Below, piece after piece: positions 1 through 7,867 of a stretch of DNA of 28,211 bases (the stretch's first letter is position 1; each line of letters opens with the position of its first letter). Made by a program: the position numbers and the translations under genes. The DNA lies in assembly GCA_015064665.1 (NCBI GenBank), contig SVRU01000033.1, positions 1 through 28,211 on the forward strand. Direction: 5' to 3'. Source of the stretch: Oscillospiraceae bacterium. GTDB taxonomy: Bacteria; Bacillota_A; Clostridia; Oscillospirales; CAG-272. Under the pieces are notes generated by a model, which ran no database searches, had not been told where the DNA came from, and worked only from the letters and a program-made list of their open reading frames with translations.

Positions 1-498
1 CTTGTGCGTGTGCGGGTCGATTCCGGGGGTTATGCGGAGAAGTATCTTCTGCGTGATGCCGTGCGCTCCCGCTATACTGCTTATGGCGCGCAGCTCCTCT
101 TCGTTGTCCACGACGAAGTAGCCCAGGCCCTTTTCTATAGCGTATTCAATATCGGCGTCCGTTTTGTTGTTGCCGTGGAAGAACGCATTTTCAAGCGGAA
201 ATCCCGCCTTCGCCGCCGTGTAAAGCTCGCCGGCGGAAACTATATCCGTTCCCATTCCGCACTCTGCCACGATGCGGTAAATACCCGTGAAGCAGAGCGC
301 CTTGGAAGCGTAGAGCGGCATCGCGTCTTCGCCGAAATATTTTTTCATGGAGTTAAGGTAAAGCGCGCAGTTTTCGCGGAGCTTGTCCTCGTCCAGCACG
401 AAAAGCGCCGTGCCGTATTTTTTAGCAAGCTCGACCGTGTCGTGCCCCGCTATCGCGAGGTGACCCTGCCCGTTTACGGTAAGGTTGGAATAAAGCAT
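1..498 (-). CDS. lysA: Diaminopimelate decarboxylase, N-terminal part (cut by window edge)
   Basis: Last enzyme of lysine synthesis: PLP-dependent decarboxylation of meso-diaminopimelate to L-lysine in the cytoplasm. The 166 residues present start MLYSNLTVNG and show the fold-type III PLP barrel entry. The Schiff-base lysine lies in YASKA at about residue 64. HGNNKT (about 105-110) and RITPGIDPHTH near the window edge are family hallmarks. The reading frame is open to base 1, so the C-terminal half lies outside the window. The start is the ATG at 498, preceded by an AAAGGA ribosome site. It lies downstream of dapA and dapB on the same strand with a 146-bp gap that holds a palindromic repeat, so it is probably the last gene of the lysine operon. 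Identity is seen directly from the motifs; operon membership is inferred. Confidence 0.94.
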   Translation of the reverse strand, partial: MLYSNLTVNGQGHLAIAGHDTVELAKKYGTALFVLDEDKLRENCALYLNSMKKYFGEDAMPLYASKALCFTGIYRIVAECGMGTDIVSAGELYTAAKAGFPLENAFFHGNNKTDADIEYAIEKGLGYFVVDNEEELRAISSIAGAHGITQKILLRITPGIDPHTHK

Positions 499-579
499 TG
501 TCGTTTGTCCTTTTCGTTTTTTTGCAAGCGCTTTTTAATATAGCGCAGGCTTGCTAAAGCCTATTTCAGTGGATTTCAC

Positions 580-629
580 CGTAGGGGCGAACTGCGTTCG
601 CCCGCGGGCGTTCACAGAACGCCCCTACG
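580..629. repeat. REP-like GC-rich palindromic element between dapB and lysA
   Basis: The outer arms CGTAGGGGCG (580-589) and CGCCCCTACG (620-629) are perfect complements. The 30-bp centre is itself made of GTTCGCCC and GGGCG blocks that can pair. It lies in the dapB-lysA gap. It resembles dispersed intergenic REP-type elements of Clostridia, but only this one copy is in the window. It could act as a transcript-stabilising or partially terminating hairpin inside the operon. Confidence 0.6.
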
Positions 630-644
630 ATAAACCGTGATGTA

Positions 645-1382
645 TTATTTTCTTACCATATCCTTGATATTGTAAAGACCTGCGCTCTTACCGCAGATAA
701 ATCTTGCGGCGGCAACCGCGCCCTCTGCAAAGAGAGCGCGCGTGTGCGCCTCGTGCTTGAGCGTTATCGTCTGCGATTCCGTGGATATGATGACCTCGTG
801 GATACCGACGATGTTGCCGCAACGCACGGAGCTTATGCCGATATCGTTCTTTTCTCTTTTTCTCATACCGCTTCTGCCGAGCACGAAGCTTGCATCGGGG
901 CGGTTCGTTTTGATTTCGTTTGCAATAAGAAGCGCCGTGCCGCTGGGTGCGTCGAGCTTATTTTTGTGGTGCGTTTCCACGATCTCGATGTCTGCATCCT
1001 TCATAACGCGCGCCGCCTCTGCCGCAAGAGCCGCAAGCACGGCAACGCCGATAGACATATTGCCGGATGCAAATACGGGCACGTATTCTGCCGCTTCCTT
1101 TATAAGAGCCGTTTCTTCCTCTGTGCAGCCCGTAGTTGCGATAATAGCGGGGAGCTTTCTCGCTTTCGCGTATTCAAGCACAGCGGGTACAGCCGTGTGG
1201 TGGGAAAAATCTATAATAACGTCTGCCTCGCCCGTGAAATCCGCAAGGCTCGTCAGCACCTCCTTGCCGTCGCCTCCGATATCAACGAGCGCGGCGAGTG
1301 CCATATCTTCGCTTTCCGTCACAAAACGGGTAACCTCTTTACCCATTCTGCCCATAGCGCCGTGAACTATAACCCTTGTCAT
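645..1382 (-). CDS. dapB: 4-hydroxy-tetrahydrodipicolinate reductase
   Basis: NAD(P)H-dependent reduction of 4-hydroxy-tetrahydrodipicolinate to tetrahydrodipicolinate, the second step of the diaminopimelate branch. The 245-residue product begins MTRVIVHGAMGRMGK with the GxxGxxG nucleotide-binding loop. It carries the substrate-binding signature ETHHKNKLDAPSGTAL with the catalytic His/Lys pair in mid-protein. Length is normal for the family. The start is the ATG at 1382 because GGAGGCGG lies just upstream; an ATG at 1400 would precede that site and overlap the dapA stop. dapA ends 14 bp upstream, so the two are surely cotranscribed under the lysine riboswitch. Confidence 0.96.
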   Translation of the reverse strand: MTRVIVHGAMGRMGKEVTRFVTESEDMALAALVDIGGDGKEVLTSLADFTGEADVIIDFSHHTAVPAVLEYAKARKLPAIIATTGCTEEETALIKEAAEYVPVFASGNMSIGVAVLAALAAEAARVMKDADIEIVETHHKNKLDAPSGTALLIANEIKTNRPDASFVLGRSGMRKREKNDIGISSVRCGNIVGIHEVIISTESQTITLKHEAHTRALFAEGAVAAARFICGKSAGLYNIKDMVRK

Positions 1383-1396
1383 TTTTCCGCCTCCGC

Positions 1397-2287
1397 TCAT
1401 ACATTCAAGCCGTATTCTCTCATAACGGAAAGCATTTTTTCATAGGGCTCGCCTTCCATGGGAACGAGCGGGCCGCGAACGAAGTTTTCGCAGTAGCCGA
1501 GCGCCGCCATAGCCGCCTTTACGGGAATGGGGTTAACGTCGGAGAACATTGCCTTCGTGATCTTGTGGAGGTAGAACTGCATTTCGGCAGCGCCCTTCAC
1601 ATCGCCGCGGAAGTATCTTGCGCACATTTCAACCATAGCCTCGGGCATTACGTTGGAAACAACGGAAATAACGCCTTTGCCGCCGAGCGACATAAGCGGA
1701 ACTACCTGGTCGTCGTTACCGGAGTAAAGGTCGAGCTTATCGCCCACGAGAGTCATCGTTTCAACGATCTTTTCAAGGTTGCCGTTCGCTTCCTTGATGC
1801 CCACGATGTTTTCGTGCTCTGCAAGAGCTGCATACGTAGCGGGCTCTATGTTAACACCCGTGCGGGAGGGCACGTTGTAGAGGATAATGGGCTTATCGCT
1901 TGCGTCTGCAACGTCATTGTAAAGCTTGATAAGGCCCTTCTGGCTCGTTTTGTTGTAGTAAGGCGTTACAACGAGGAGCGCGTCCGCGCCGACCTTGCAA
2001 GCCTCGCGTGCGAGCTCAATCCCGTGCGCACTGTCATTACTGCCTGCGCCCGCGATAACGGGAACTTTGCCTGCAACTCTTTCAGCGGCGTATGCGATAG
2101 CGCCTATGTGGTCTTTATCGTTAAGCGTGGATGCTTCGCCCGTTGTGCCGCATATAACGAGCGCGTCTATACCTCTTTTCACCTGATCGTCAATAAGCGC
2201 ACCGAACTGCTCATAGTTGATGCCGTTTGCGTCAAGAGGAGTGATGAGTGCCGTAGCAACACCCTTGAATACTGTTTTCTTTTCCAT
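1397..2287 (-). CDS. dapA: 4-hydroxy-tetrahydrodipicolinate synthase
   Basis: Condenses pyruvate with aspartate semialdehyde, the committing step of lysine and diaminopimelate synthesis. The 296-residue TIM barrel has GTTGE (47-51), Tyr137 in YNVPSRTG, Arg142 and the Schiff-base Lys165 in VGIKEANG, all at the positions usual for DapA. The ATG at 2287 follows AAGGAAGG. It is the first gene of the operon behind a riboswitch and terminator, so lysine should repress it by premature termination. A second barrel protein of the same superfamily is encoded divergently at 2792 but carries neuraminate-lyase-type motifs, so this one is the true DapA. Confidence 0.97.
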   Translation of the reverse strand: MEKKTVFKGVATALITPLDANGINYEQFGALIDDQVKRGIDALVICGTTGEASTLNDKDHIGAIAYAAERVAGKVPVIAGAGSNDSAHGIELAREACKVGADALLVVTPYYNKTSQKGLIKLYNDVADASDKPIILYNVPSRTGVNIEPATYAALAEHENIVGIKEANGNLEKIVETMTLVGDKLDLYSGNDDQVVPLMSLGGKGVISVVSNVMPEAMVEMCARYFRGDVKGAAEMQFYLHKITKAMFSDVNPIPVKAAMAALGYCENFVRGPLVPMEGEPYEKMLSVMREYGLNV

Positions 2288-2343
2288 AATTCTACCTTCC
2301 TTTTGGTAATATATAATGTTGAAATTTATTTACGTAAAACAAT

Positions 2344-2371
2344 AAAAAAATAGCCGACGGAAGTCAGCTAT
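2344..2371 (-). terminator. Riboswitch-controlled intrinsic terminator of the dapA leader
   Basis: On the minus strand an 8-bp stem (TAGCTGAC / GTCGGCTA, one G-U pair) with a TTCC loop is followed by seven T. The 5' arm contains ATAGCT, complementary to AGCTAT at the 3' edge of the lysine aptamer (2415-2420). Terminator and antiterminator are therefore mutually exclusive. Confidence 0.85.
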
Positions 2372-2411
2372 CACAAAACAAAATACGGGCAAAATGCTTC
2401 CGTGTTTTTGA

Positions 2412-2578
2412 TGAATAGCTCTCCGCAATAAATGCGACAATTCGGCGGATGTTATTCCGCAGAACCGGAAACGGCATACCGTATAAGCCGCCCCTCGGCA
2501 CCGATTCCTTCCGCGCGGCTCGGTATACGGATACCGTAAAAACAGCCTCGCTACTCATAATCAAGTGCGCCTCTATTA
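2412..2578 (-). promoter_or_regulatory. Lysine riboswitch (L-box aptamer) upstream of dapA
   Basis: The minus-strand leader carries the conserved blocks of the lysine aptamer in order: AGAGGCGC near the 5' edge, then TGAGTA, then GGTGCCGAGG, and finally CGGAGAGCTATT closing the P1 helix (AATAG with CTATT). When lysine is bound, P1 holds AGCTAT and the downstream terminator forms. Without lysine AGCTAT pairs with ATAGCT in the terminator 5' arm and transcription continues into dapA. The conserved blocks are visible; the switching direction is taken from the family. Confidence 0.88.
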
Positions 2579-2589
2579 TTTGATAAATC

Positions 2590-2619
2590 ATTATATCACG
2601 CCGAAAACGCATCTGTCAA
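2590..2619 (-). promoter_or_regulatory. Sigma-A promoter of the lysine operon
   Basis: Minus strand TTGACA (2614-2619), 18-bp spacer, TATAAT (2590-2595). Both hexamers match consensus, and the start point falls just before the lysine aptamer. Confidence 0.88.
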
Positions 2620-2699
2620 CATTTTTTGCAAATAAAATTCGCAAAAAAGCGTTTTTTTGTGCATCTTTGCGCCCAAGCAAAAAAAGCAACCTGTTTCTC

Positions 2700-2728
2700 T
2701 TTACTTTTTTCGCGTTTTTCTCTATAAT
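2700..2728 (+). promoter_or_regulatory. Probable promoter of the neuraminate lyase gene
   Basis: TTTACT (2700-2705), 17-bp spacer, TATAAT (2723-2728), about 64 bp before the start codon. The -10 is perfect; the -35 matches 4 of 6. It is divergent from the lysine operon promoter. Confidence 0.6.
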
Positions 2729-2791
2729 AAAATAAAGCAGTTTAATGCTACCGTTCTTTGCTTCATTAAATTTTTTTACAGAGGTATACTT

Positions 2792-3670
2792 ATGAAAAAT
2801 TTCAAGGGCATATTTCCCGCACTTCTCACACCGTTCGATGCGGAAAATAAAATCAACGAAACAGCGCTTCGCGCACTTATAGAAATGAACCTCGCAAAAG
2901 GAGTTTCCGGCTTCTACGTTTGCGGAAGCACGGCAGAGGTATTTCTGCTTACCGAGGAGGAGCGTTTTTCGCTTTACCGCACCGTAAAAAGCATAGTGGG
3001 CGAGCGCGCCACGCTTATAGCGCACGTCGGCGATATCTCCACGGGCAAGGCTATATCCTACGCAAAGTATGCGCAGAGCCTCGGCTACGATGCAATTTCC
3101 GCCGTTGCGCCATTCTATTATAAATTTTCGTTTGCGGAAATAAAGAAATACTATTTTGATATAGCGGGCTCTGTTTCCCTCCCTATGATAATTTATAATT
3201 TCCCCGGCTTTTCGGGTGTAACACTCACCGCAGAGCAGATAGGTGAATTTTTTGCCGACGATCGCTTTATCGGGCTCAAGCACACATCTGCCGATACGTT
3301 TGCACTTTCACGCATCAAAACAGATTTCCCCGAAAAAGTAGTTTACAACGGCTTCGACGAAATGATGCTCGGCGGGCTCGCTATGGGTGCAGACGGCGGA
3401 ATAGGAAGCACATATAATTTTATGGCGGAAAAATTCATAAAGCTCCTCTCACTTTTCAGGGAAAATAAAATGGCAGAGGCAAGTGCTCTGCAGAAAGAGA
3501 TAAACTTCATCATCGCCGCACTTTGCGAGGTAGGAGTTATGCAGGGCGAAAAAGCGATACTCTGCGCTATGGGCATAGACTTCGGCAAAATGCGCGCTCC
3601 CTTCGCCGAGCTTACGCAGGAGCAGGAAGAAGCGCTTCTCTCCAAGGTAATGCCGCTTTTGGAAAGGTAA
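2792..3670 (+). CDS. nanA: N-acetylneuraminate lyase (sialic acid aldolase)-like
   Basis: Predicted cytoplasmic aldolase splitting N-acetylneuraminate into N-acetylmannosamine and pyruvate. The 292-residue (beta/alpha)8 barrel has GSTAE (45-49), Tyr135 in IIYNFPGFSGV and the Schiff-base Lys163 in GLKHTS. The KHTS context and GSTxE are typical of neuraminate lyases rather than DapA (GTTGE, GIKEA in the dapA of this window). The start at 2792 follows GAGGT; an upstream in-frame ATG at 2657 lies before the promoter and is rejected. A sialidase-fold gene follows 6 bp after the stop, which supports a sialic-acid role. A related aldolase acting on another 2-keto acid is the main alternative. Confidence 0.82.
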   Translation: MKNFKGIFPALLTPFDAENKINETALRALIEMNLAKGVSGFYVCGSTAEVFLLTEEERFSLYRTVKSIVGERATLIAHVGDISTGKAISYAKYAQSLGYDAISAVAPFYYKFSFAEIKKYYFDIAGSVSLPMIIYNFPGFSGVTLTAEQIGEFFADDRFIGLKHTSADTFALSRIKTDFPEKVVYNGFDEMMLGGLAMGADGGIGSTYNFMAEKFIKLLSLFRENKMAEASALQKEINFIIAALCEVGVMQGEKAILCAMGIDFGKMRAPFAELTQEQEEALLSKVMPLLER

Positions 3671-3676
3671 GGCAAT

Positions 3677-4516
3677 ATGCTCATCACTAAAATATGGGAA
3701 AGAGCCCACGGCGGCAAATACACGCATATGCGCATACCGGGTATTACGGTGACCTCGCGCGGGGATATTATAATCTGCGCAGAGGCGCGCAGAAGCGGTA
3801 GCGACTGGGCGGAAATAGACATTGTCGCGCGCAGAAGCCGCGACGGCGGCGAGATGTGGAGCGAGCCCGAGGATATCACGCCCGCAACGCTGCCGCATTA
3901 CAGAAACGCTTTCGCCCTCGGCCCCGGGCACGGCATACGTACCTCGCGCGGGGTGCTTGCCTTCCCCTTCTGGCTCGTGCCGAAAAGGTTCGGCGCACCC
4001 GAAAGGTCGCACGTACCGAGCGAGGTCGGTGTGCTGTGCAGTGCGGATGACGGCAAAACGTGGCGCACCACTCCGATTTTGCCCGCGCGCGAGGATATCG
4101 TTTCGCCGAACGAGACCGTTGCCTCTGAGCTGGCAGACGGCAGGCTATACCTTGCCGTGCGGCAGAACGCGCCCGCGCGCGCATACGCCGTGCTGGAAAG
4201 CGATCTTTCCTACTTTTGCGAGTATGCACCCGTGGAGGGCGTGCGCGACCCCGTTTGCTTCGGCTCCGTCGCCTCCGTGCGCGAAAGCCTCGTTTTAGTC
4301 AACTGCGACCACGCTGAAAAGCGCGTAAACGTCACGCTGCACACAAGCGCGGACGGCGGCAAAACGTGGCGAAGGGCGCTTACCGTAGACGAAAGCCGCG
4401 GCGGGTACGCCGATATTGCATATGACCCCGTGCGCGGCAAAATATACGTTCTTTACGAAAACGAATACGGGCGCGAGCTTTACCTCGCCGTGATAGACGA
4501 GAGCGAGGTTTTCTAG
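3677..4516 (+). CDS. Sialidase-fold (BNR repeat) protein, intracellular
   Basis: Six-bladed propeller protein related to exo-alpha-sialidases (GH33-like). An RIP motif (MRIPGI, about residue 16) supplies the first carboxylate-binding arginine. Three Asp-box repeats are visible: SRDGGEMW, SADDGKTW and SADGGKTW. At 279 residues it is shorter than typical bacterial sialidases (about 380 or more for the catalytic domain). It has no signal peptide, so it should act in the cytoplasm on imported sugars or derivatives. It begins 6 bp after nanA and is probably translated with it. Base composition is notably GC-rich. The last four bases overlap the convergent epimerase gene, the two sharing the CTAG stop region. 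Fold is well supported; activity as a true sialidase is not. Confidence 0.8.
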   Translation: MLITKIWERAHGGKYTHMRIPGITVTSRGDIIICAEARRSGSDWAEIDIVARRSRDGGEMWSEPEDITPATLPHYRNAFALGPGHGIRTSRGVLAFPFWLVPKRFGAPERSHVPSEVGVLCSADDGKTWRTTPILPAREDIVSPNETVASELADGRLYLAVRQNAPARAYAVLESDLSYFCEYAPVEGVRDPVCFGSVASVRESLVLVNCDHAEKRVNVTLHTSADGGKTWRRALTVDESRGGYADIAYDPVRGKIYVLYENEYGRELYLAVIDESEVF

Positions 4517-5610
4517 CTCCCCCTCTGCATCTGCGCGAGTATATCCGCTATTCTTTCGCTTGCGCGGCCGTCGCCGAAAATATTTTTCGGGGCGGCCTTT
4601 TCATTTTCTGCCGTGCCGAGAAAATTGCAGAGCCCTGCAAAAACGCTCTCCTCCGTGTTGCCTATAAGGTGTGCGGCGCGTGCGTCCTGCGCCTCCTGCC
4701 GTTCCGTCACGCTCCGCATCACCAGCATCGGCACGCCGAGGCTTGCCGCCTCCTCCTGCACACCGCCGCTGTCCGTCACAGCCGCGTGTGAGCGCGCGAG
4801 TATATTGTGAAAATCCAAAACCCCAAGCGGATCCGAAAGCATCACCTGCGCGTTGCCCGCAAATGCCTTCTCTGCACACGCGCGCACGGCGGGGTTCTTG
4901 TGCACGGGGAAAACGGCGCGCCATTCGGGAAACGCGGCAAGCGCACGGGAAATTCCGCGGAACATCGCCGCCATCGCGCCGATATTTTCGCGCCTGTGCG
5001 CCGTTATGAGCATAAGCCTTTTGCCGCCCGCAAAATCCAGCGCGGGGTGGGCAAAATCTGCCCTCACGGTGTAGCGAAGCGCGTCTATGCCCGTGTTCCC
5101 CGTGACGAAAACGCACGCGCCATCCTTCCCCTCGGCAAGCAGGTTTTCCCGCGCGCGCTGTGTGGGGGCAAAGCAGATATCCGCCATCGCGTCTATTGCC
5201 TGGCGGTTGAATTCCTCGGGGTACGGCTCGCGTATATTGCGCGTGCGCAGGCCCGCTTCCACATGGTATACGGGCACGCGGGCGTAAAACGCGGAAAGCG
5301 CGGCGGCAAAGGCGGAGCTTGTGTCGCCGTGAACGAGCACGGCATCAAATCTTTCCCGCGCCAGCACCTCGCCCGCGCCGCGCATCACCTTTTCCGTTAT
5401 ATCCGCAAGCGTGCCGCCCGCCGCCATAACGTCAAGATTATAATCGGGCGCGACGCCGAAAAAGCCGAGCGCGGAATAGAGCATTTCCCCGTGCTGCCCC
5501 GTGGCAAGCACGCGCACGTCGGTCTCTCCCCTCCTTTTCAGTTCCAGAAAAAGAGGGCACATTTTCACAGCCTCCGGCCGTGTGCCGATGACCATAAGCA
5601 TCTTCTTCAA
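4513..5610 (-). CDS. wecB: UDP-N-acetylglucosamine 2-epimerase (non-hydrolysing)
   Basis: Interconverts UDP-GlcNAc and UDP-ManNAc in the cytoplasm, supplying ManNAc units for cell-wall polysaccharide or teichoic acid linkage (WecB/MnaA family). About 365 residues. Motifs: VIGTRPEAVKM near the N-terminus, VHGDTSS, HVEAGLRT, EEFNR, a TAHRREN block and DSGGVQEEA (UDP-binding). The usual TERPE near the C-terminus reads TERQE. The best start is TTG at 5610, six bases after AGAGGTG; a GTG at 5619 overlaps that site and an ATG at 5601 is too far. The start region forms a hairpin (5613-5655) that can hide the ribosome site. It is convergent with the sialidase-fold gene. Confidence 0.93.
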   Translation of the reverse strand: MKKMLMVIGTRPEAVKMCPLFLELKRRGETDVRVLATGQHGEMLYSALGFFGVAPDYNLDVMAAGGTLADITEKVMRGAGEVLARERFDAVLVHGDTSSAFAAALSAFYARVPVYHVEAGLRTRNIREPYPEEFNRQAIDAMADICFAPTQRARENLLAEGKDGACVFVTGNTGIDALRYTVRADFAHPALDFAGGKRLMLITAHRRENIGAMAAMFRGISRALAAFPEWRAVFPVHKNPAVRACAEKAFAGNAQVMLSDPLGVLDFHNILARSHAAVTDSGGVQEEAASLGVPMLVMRSVTERQEAQDARAAHLIGNTEESVFAGLCNFLGTAENEKAAPKNIFGDGRASERIADILAQMQRGS

Positions 5611-5612
5611 AA

Positions 5613-5655
5613 AAATCACCTCTTTCTGCGATTATACGCAAAAAACAGGTGATTT
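5613..5655 (-). promoter_or_regulatory. Inverted repeat masking the wecB ribosome-binding site
   Basis: On the minus strand AAATCACCT and AGGTGATTT (9 bp each) are exact complements. Inside them GCG and CGC flank TATAAT. The 3' arm is the Shine-Dalgarno sequence of wecB. RNA reading through from the upstream leucine-rich-repeat gene could fold and block translation. TATAAT looks like a -10 element but no good -35 is visible at 16-18 bp. Confidence 0.55.
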
Positions 5656-5672
5656 ATTTTGTTATTTTTGAA

Positions 5673-7496
5673 TTACCACGTTGTAGCGCTTTCAAGATTT
5701 GTATCGCCGTCCGTGCAATGAACGACCGTTGCGCCCCTGAGCTCCCCTATATTGACTTTTTTCCATTCCTCAATCGTTCCGCCGTAGTAGATATCCATAA
5801 GGAAAGGGCATTCATTAAACGAGGAATAAAGCGCAGCTATGCTTTTCGGAAGTGTGAGCTTTCTGAGGTTCACACAATTTTGCAAGGAATGGTTCACCGT
5901 GCTTGTTCCTTCGGGTACGGCAAATTTTATTATACCGGGGCAATTACAGAAGCTCCCGTCTTTAATCGAAACAGAATTTTTGAATTCCACGTTGCTTAAC
6001 AGCTTGCAATCGGAAAATGAGCCATCTATTCTTTCCACCGTAGACGGAATAACGATCTTGGTTATCAGGTCGCAATTCTTAAAGCTTGAGGAAATAAACT
6101 GCACTCCCTCCGATATATCCACCTTGGAAAGCGACGGGCATTCGCTGAACGAAACCGAAATGTCCTTTACGTTTGCCGGCACGGCTACATTGGAGATAAG
6201 CGGGCATTCGTTAAACGAAACGTATATTTGCTCCGCGCTTTCGGGTACAGTCAGTTTGCTCAGATTTTTGCAATTGCTGAAAGCATACGATATATTCTTT
6301 ACACCCTCGGGGATAACTGCCTCCGTAAGAGCATCGCAGCCGTTAAACGAGCAGAGCTGCTCAAGCTTATCGGACCATACTATCTCGCAAAGCGCCGTGC
6401 AGTAATCAAAAGCGCCCATGTTTATCGCTTCAACAGAAGCAAGGTCAACCTTTTTCAGATTTTCCAGCCCGTAAAAAGCAGAATGCGGAACTGCTTTAAG
6501 GTTTGCGGAAAGCACTACGCTTTCAAGGCTTTTACAGTTTACAAATCCGCCCTTTTTACGGTTTCTGTCGCCTACACCTATGCTCTCTATAAAGTCGGGC
6601 ATAACGTATTCCGTAACACCCATATCCTCAAGGAACGTGAAATCTTCAATATGAGTTACGCTACCGTCCGCAGGAATAGAATCGAGGCTCTTGCACCATA
6701 TAAGCCCCTTGTTATCCTTTTGTATAAGGCAACCGCCCGTGGAATAGAAATATTCGTTCTCGGGGTCTACGTTAACGGTGAGGTTATCGCATCCTCTGAA
6801 AGCCAACTCACTTATCATTCGCGTAGATTTCGTAATATTGAAAGCTTTCATTGACTTGCAGTTTTCAAAAGAACCTTTTTCTATTTCACTAAGCTCACTT
6901 TCCTGAAATTCAAATCTTTCAAGGCTCGTGCAGTTTTTGAAAGCGCTCTCGTTTATTGATACGCCCTCTGTGTTATATACAGATACACTTTCAAGCTTTT
7001 CGCATCCTTCAAACACACTTGTGCCTATAAATAAAAAATTCTCAATATCGTATACCGTTACCTCGCGAAGCTCCGTGCAGCCAAAAAAGGCTTTTTGTGA
7101 CAGTGAGTATAACCCCCCGGAAATATAAACTTTTTTTATCTTTGCTCCCGCAAAGCCGCCTTCGACAATATGCCTTACTTCGCAACCGTTATGCTCCGAG
7201 GGAATAACGAGCGTTTCGGGCAGGTCGTCTACCGATTTCGCCGAAATTGTATAATACGTATATTCCTCGTTTTTCTCGTTTTTGATCTTCATAGCGATAA
7301 AATTAAAATATTTTTCATCCGTAACTTCAGGAATTTCGGGCGGCTTTACCTCCGCCGTTGTGCTTGCCTCCGTGCCCGACGTTGTGCCTCCCGTGCCCGT
7401 ATTTTTCGGCGTTTCACCGAAAACGGCAAAGAGTATCACCGCCGCAGATATGATCAGCAGTAAAACCGCTATAGCTATAATAATGTGTTTTTTCAT
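5673..7496 (-). CDS. Membrane-anchored leucine-rich-repeat (BspA-like, LRR_5) surface protein
   Basis: 607-residue extracellular protein. A short basic start and a hydrophobic helix (about residues 5-28) form an uncleaved signal anchor. A Thr/Gly/Ser-rich linker follows (about 30-50), then about 20 degenerate 23-residue leucine-rich repeats of the BspA type, recognisable as recurring phrases such as SFKNCDLITKIVIP and SFSDCKLLSNVEF. The C-terminus is YYGGTIEEWKKV, a frequent ending in these proteins, with no LPXTG motif. Such proteins of gut Clostridia are thought to bind host or neighbouring cell surfaces; ligand unknown. The ATG at 7496 follows GGTGGTG. It has its own promoter (7528-7556) and ends 62 bp before wecB. 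Confidence 0.88.
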   Translation of the reverse strand: MKKHIIIAIAVLLLIISAAVILFAVFGETPKNTGTGGTTSGTEASTTAEVKPPEIPEVTDEKYFNFIAMKIKNEKNEEYTYYTISAKSVDDLPETLVIPSEHNGCEVRHIVEGGFAGAKIKKVYISGGLYSLSQKAFFGCTELREVTVYDIENFLFIGTSVFEGCEKLESVSVYNTEGVSINESAFKNCTSLERFEFQESELSEIEKGSFENCKSMKAFNITKSTRMISELAFRGCDNLTVNVDPENEYFYSTGGCLIQKDNKGLIWCKSLDSIPADGSVTHIEDFTFLEDMGVTEYVMPDFIESIGVGDRNRKKGGFVNCKSLESVVLSANLKAVPHSAFYGLENLKKVDLASVEAINMGAFDYCTALCEIVWSDKLEQLCSFNGCDALTEAVIPEGVKNISYAFSNCKNLSKLTVPESAEQIYVSFNECPLISNVAVPANVKDISVSFSECPSLSKVDISEGVQFISSSFKNCDLITKIVIPSTVERIDGSFSDCKLLSNVEFKNSVSIKDGSFCNCPGIIKFAVPEGTSTVNHSLQNCVNLRKLTLPKSIAALYSSFNECPFLMDIYYGGTIEEWKKVNIGELRGATVVHCTDGDTNLESATTW

Positions 7497-7527
7497 AATT
7501 ACACCACCCTATACTTCTGATATTACC

Positions 7528-7556
7528 ATTATATCACTTAATTGTGAATAAATCAA
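7528..7556 (-). promoter_or_regulatory. Promoter of the leucine-rich-repeat gene
   Basis: Minus strand TTGATT (7551-7556), 17-bp spacer, TATAAT (7528-7533), about 30 bp before the start codon. Confidence 0.7.
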
Positions 7557-7610
7557 TTGCGGCAAGCCGCAGACAGCCGACAAAAAATTTAATTTTTTTC
7601 AAAAAAGGTA

Positions 7611-7639
7611 TTGACAAACAAAAAAAGATATGATATACT
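7611..7639 (+). promoter_or_regulatory. tRNA operon promoter
   Basis: TTGACA (7611-7616), 17-bp spacer, TATACT (7634-7639), 40 bp ahead of tRNA-Met. Confidence 0.85.
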
Positions 7640-7679
7640 AAACACCGTTGTGAGGAAGTGATTGAAGCACGTCCCATAT

Positions 7680-7756
7680 GGCGGAATAGCTCAGTTGGCT
7701 AGAGCGCTCGGTTCATACCCGAATGGTCGTTGGTTCAAATCCGACTTCCGCTACCA
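7680..7756 (+). tRNA. tRNA-Met (CAT), elongator type
   Basis: 77-nt cloverleaf with encoded CCA. Acceptor GGCGGAA pairs with TTCCGCT (first pair G-U). The D stem is GCTC/GAGC, the anticodon loop TTCATAC gives CAU, and the T arm is GTTGG TTCAAAT CCGAC. The acceptor resembles elongator tRNA-Met of Bacillota; the first position is paired, unlike initiator tRNA. Confidence 0.93.
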
Positions 7757-7760
7757 CAAT

Positions 7761-7835
7761 GGCCCGTTGGTCAAGCGGTTAAGACACGGCCCTTTCACGG
7801 CTGTAACATGGGTTCGATTCCCGTACGGGTCACCA
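7761..7835 (+). tRNA. tRNA-Glu (TTC), integration target
   Basis: 75-nt cloverleaf with encoded CCA. Acceptor GGCCCGT pairs with ACGGGTC, the anticodon loop CTTTCAC reads UUC, and the T arm contains GGTTCGATTCC. It lies 4 bp after tRNA-Met under the same promoter. Its last 34 bases (7802-7835) recur at 8023-8056 exactly and at 26437-26470 with one change, marking it as an integration site. Confidence 0.95.
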
Positions 7836-7841
7836 GATAAG

Positions 7842-7867
7842 AAGCACTGCAAAAGCAGTGCTTTTTT
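7842..7867 (+). terminator. Terminator after tRNA-Glu
   Basis: AAGCACTGC, AAAA loop, GCAGTGCTT, followed by a T-run. It lies inside the direct repeat and has an identical copy at 26256-26281. Confidence 0.85.

Noticed and set aside
744..2353. Long plus-strand open frames opposite dapB and dapA
   Set aside because: They are antisense shadows of strongly supported minus-strand enzymes, without ribosome sites or recognisable domains.
3822..4298. Alternative arginine-rich frames over the sialidase-fold gene
   Set aside because: GC-rich codon composition opens all frames here; only the frame with Asp boxes and the RIP motif makes sense.
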